From Candidatus Cloacimonadota bacterium (lineage in GTDB: Bacteria; Cloacimonadota; Cloacimonadia; Cloacimonadales; Cloacimonadaceae), in NCBI GenBank assembly GCA_012519465.1, contig JAAYQD010000120.1, positions 1 to 7,966 on the forward strand: 7,966 nucleotides of DNA, in the 5' to 3' direction. Each line of letters opens with the position of its first letter. The first letter of the stretch is position 1. This document shows positions 7,944 through 7,966 of the stretch, one piece after another. The translations under genes and the position numbers were made by a program. The notes beneath the pieces were generated by a model. That model was not told where the DNA came from and ran no database searches. It worked only from the letters and a program-made list of their open reading frames with translations.

Positions 7944-7948
7944 GGGAG
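7944..7948 (+). promoter_or_regulatory. Ribosome binding site for the 3'-truncated gene
   Basis: GGGAG lies 6 bases before ATG 7955, the same sequence and spacing as at 2553-2566. An A-rich spacer follows it. This is the main evidence that a gene starts at 7955. Confidence 0.65.
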
Positions 7949-7954
7949 AAAAAT

Positions 7955-7966
7955 ATGCAACAAAGA
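7955..7966 (+). CDS. Start of an unidentified gene, cut off by the window edge
   Basis: Only four codons are visible (Met-Gln-Gln-Arg). The call rests on the Shine-Dalgarno match and spacing, and on the position after a terminator and an AT-rich leader. Nothing can be said about its product. It is probably a separate transcription unit from the upstream operon. Confidence 0.55.

Larger units (their letters stand above)
7885..7962 (+). promoter_or_regulatory. Leader with nested inverted repeats that includes a start codon
   Basis: TGTTGCATAT (7885-7894) is the exact reverse complement of ATATGCAACA (7953-7962), whose right arm contains the ATG at 7955. Inside it, ATTGATTTG (7908-7916) pairs with CAAATCAGT (7933-7941), 9 pairs with one G-U, around a 16-base A-rich loop. 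The Shine-Dalgarno sequence sits between the two right arms. If transcribed whole, the outer stem would cover the start codon. No known riboswitch class is recognised, and a chance origin is not excluded. Confidence 0.3.

Overview
The window looks like a piece of a chromosome from the FCB group of bacteria, most likely a Candidatus Cloacimonadota-like lineage. This is an inference. It rests on two large secreted proteins that end in Por/type IX secretion (T9SS)-style C-terminal sorting domains (YPNP/FPNP motif, about 90 residues, ending near the stop), on a PorV/PorQ-like outer-membrane protein between them, and on the FG-GAP-repeat style of the cargo proteins. No rRNA, tRNA, mobile element or CRISPR array is visible.

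Layout: (1) Bases 2-2551 hold the 3' part of an M6 (immune inhibitor A-like) metalloprotease-family gene whose 5' end lies outside the window. Its zinc motif reads HQFGH instead of HExxH, so the catalytic glutamate is glutamine and the protein is probably not an active peptidase. (2) After 12 bases, 2564-3469 encodes a 301-residue PorV/PorQ-family outer-membrane beta-barrel protein. (3) After only 3 bases, 3473-7654 encodes a 1393-residue secreted subtilisin-like (S8) protease with an intact Asp/His/Ser triad, Ig-like regions, five FG-GAP-like calcium-binding motifs, an fn3-like domain, two further Ig-like regions and a sorting domain. All three are on the + strand and very tightly spaced, so they look like one transcription unit, closed by a strong intrinsic terminator at 7685-7715.

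The rest of the window (7716-7954) is a non-coding gap. It holds a short repeat-rich block (7758-7837, a 12-base direct repeat plus two 6-bp hairpins) and a leader with nested inverted repeats. A well-placed Shine-Dalgarno sequence there leads into the first four codons of a new gene at 7955, cut off by the window edge.

Working model (inference): the operon makes two cell-surface or secreted cargo proteins, one apparently catalytically dead M6 protein and one active-looking subtilase. Both would be exported through the Sec system and then a type IX-like system, and the PorV/PorQ-like protein may serve as their outer-membrane shuttle or attachment partner.
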